Shown: piece after piece, positions 4,977-5,897 of the stretch | How the letters are laid out: each line of letters opens with the position of its first letter | Numbering within the stretch: position 1 is the stretch's first letter | Origin: Kocuria sp. | GTDB taxonomy: Bacteria; Actinomycetota; Actinomycetes; Actinomycetales; Micrococcaceae | Assembly (NCBI GenBank): GCA_030453435.1 | Contig: JAKDKI010000156.1 | Span: 1 to 5,897 of the forward strand | Direction: 5' to 3' | DNA: 5,897 bases | Translations under genes and position numbers: made by a program | The notes under the pieces: generated by a model | Database searches by the model: none | Told to the model about the DNA's origin: nothing | Seen by the model: only the letters and a program-made list of their open reading frames with translations

Positions 4977-5897
4977 CTAGCCCTGTACGCCCAGCTTCTC
5001 CAGGATGATCTGGCGCACGCGACCGGCGTCCGCCTGACCGCGGGTTGCCTTCATGACCGGGCCGATGAGCGCGCCCACGGCCTGGACCTTGCCGCCCTTG
5101 ATCTTCTCGACCACGTCCGGCATCTGGGCCATGGCGTCGTCGACGGCAGCCGTGAGAGCGCCGTCGTCCGAAACAACCGCAAGGCCGCGAGCCTCGACGA
5201 TCTCGGACGGGGAACCCTCGCCCTCGACCACGAATCCAATGACCTTCTTGGCCAGCTTGTCGTTGATCTTGCCCTCGTCGATCAGCGCGTTGACCTCGAC
5301 CACATGGGCCGGAGTCACCGGCAGATCCACGATCTCGACCTCGGCCTGCTTGGCCAGGCGAGCGATCTCGCCCATCCACCACTTACGAGCCACGGCCGGT
5401 GAAGCGCCAGCCGCGATGGTCTGCTCGATCTCGTCCATGACGCCGGCGTTCACGACGTCCCGGAACTCCTCGTCCGAGTAACCCCACTCGGCCTTGAGAC
5501 GCTTGCGGCGCTGGGCCGGCGGCTCGGGCAGCTGAGCCCGCAGTTCCTCGATCCACGCTTCCGTGGTGACCACGGGAACCAGGTCCGGTTCGGGGAAGTA
5601 GCGGTAATCATCGGCGTCGGACTTGGGGCGACCGGACGTGGTGGACCGGGTGTCCTCGTGCCAATGACGGGTTTCCTGGACGATCTTCTCGCCCGCCGAC
5701 AGCACGGCGGCGTGGCGCTGGATCTCGAAACGCACGGCGCGTTCGACGGCGCGCAGCGAGTTCACGTTCTTGGTCTCCGAGCGCGTGCCGAACTCGGTGG
5801 TGCCCTTGGGCATCAGGGAGACGTTGGCGTCGCAACGCACGTTGCCGCGCTCCATGCGGGCGTCGGAGATACCCAGGTTCTTCACGATCTCGCGAAT
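4977..5897 (-). CDS. gatB: Aspartyl/glutamyl-tRNA amidotransferase subunit B, 5' part cut by window
   Basis: 306 residues are visible, entering at the right edge in frame and ending at TAG 4977. Full GatB has about 500 residues, so roughly the first 195 are missing. The fragment keeps RMERGNVRCDANVSL (14-28), GTRSETKNVNSLRAVERAVR (37-56, conserved kinase-like core around the tRNA-glutamate activation site), SGRPKSDADDYRYFPEPDL (88-106), and then the helical tail and GatB/YqeY domain (about 157-304, with WWMGEIARL and GKINDKLAKKV) that grips the tRNA elbow. With GatA and GatC it turns misacylated Glu-tRNA(Gln) and/or Asp-tRNA(Asn) into Gln-tRNA(Gln) and Asn-tRNA(Asn) in the cytoplasm. It is usually last of gatCAB in this group, in agreement with a terminator directly downstream. 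The GTG at 5885 is internal (REIVKNLG) and is not the start. Confidence 0.97.
   Translation of the reverse strand: MREIVKNLGISDARMERGNVRCDANVSLMPKGTTEFGTRSETKNVNSLRAVERAVRFEIQRHAAVLSAGEKIVQETRHWHEDTRSTTSGRPKSDADDYRYFPEPDLVPVVTTEAWIEELRAQLPEPPAQRRKRLKAEWGYSDEEFRDVVNAGVMDEIEQTIAAGASPAVARKWWMGEIARLAKQAEVEIVDLPVTPAHVVEVNALIDEGKINDKLAKKVIGFVVEGEGSPSEIVEARGLAVVSDDGALTAAVDDAMAQMPDVVEKIKGGKVQAVGALIGPVMKATRGQADAGRVRQIILEKLGVQG

Noticed and set aside
4846..5382. Minus-strand Gly/Arg-rich frame of 178 codons overlapping gatB
   Set aside because: Low-complexity product from an off-frame reading of gatB; it has no own signals.

Overview
The window reads as chromosomal DNA of a high-GC actinobacterium, most likely of the order Micrococcales. 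The reasons are GC-rich third codon positions, a GatB tail whose wording (TTSGRPKSDADDYRYFPEPDL region) is the actinobacterial form, an IdeR/DtxR-type iron box, and DUF1540, DUF2470-like and DUF2087-like proteins typical of that group. I cannot name a genus from sequence alone. I see no tRNA, rRNA, CRISPR, insertion sequence or phage gene.

Layout from left to right. Positions 1-1481 on the minus strand hold most of an S9-family serine peptidase (prolyl oligopeptidase / acylaminoacyl-peptidase type); its catalytic serine end lies outside the window. Facing away from it at 1571-1820 (+) is a broken remnant of a small winged-helix/DUF2087-type regulator: a good N-terminus and a good C-terminus lie in different frames with the middle missing. 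A visibly AT-richer gap without a gene follows (1821-2147), ending in a clear promoter and ribosome binding site for a 93-residue, eight-cysteine double-DUF1540 protein (2148-2429, +), which is closed by a strong intrinsic terminator.

On the minus strand, 2556-3407 encodes a 283-residue protein with a DUF2470-like C-terminus (HugZ-type haem/iron-utilisation relative). Its promoter is overlapped by a 15/19 match to the IdeR/DtxR operator, so it is probably repressed when iron is plentiful. The 177-base divergent gap to the next gene also carries a perfect 8+8 inverted repeat that the iron box does not explain. Positions 3585-4874 (+) encode a CapA-family metallophosphatase-like lipoprotein. 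It converges on gatB (4977 to the right edge, minus), the B subunit of the Asp-tRNA(Asn)/Glu-tRNA(Gln) amidotransferase, and a long symmetric hairpin sits between them.

The genes look like independent single transcription units rather than one operon. I did not find a convincing new multi-gene system. The points most worth following are the iron-box-controlled DUF2470-like gene, the tandem four-cysteine protein, the collapsed regulator beside the peptidase, and the unexplained inverted repeat.
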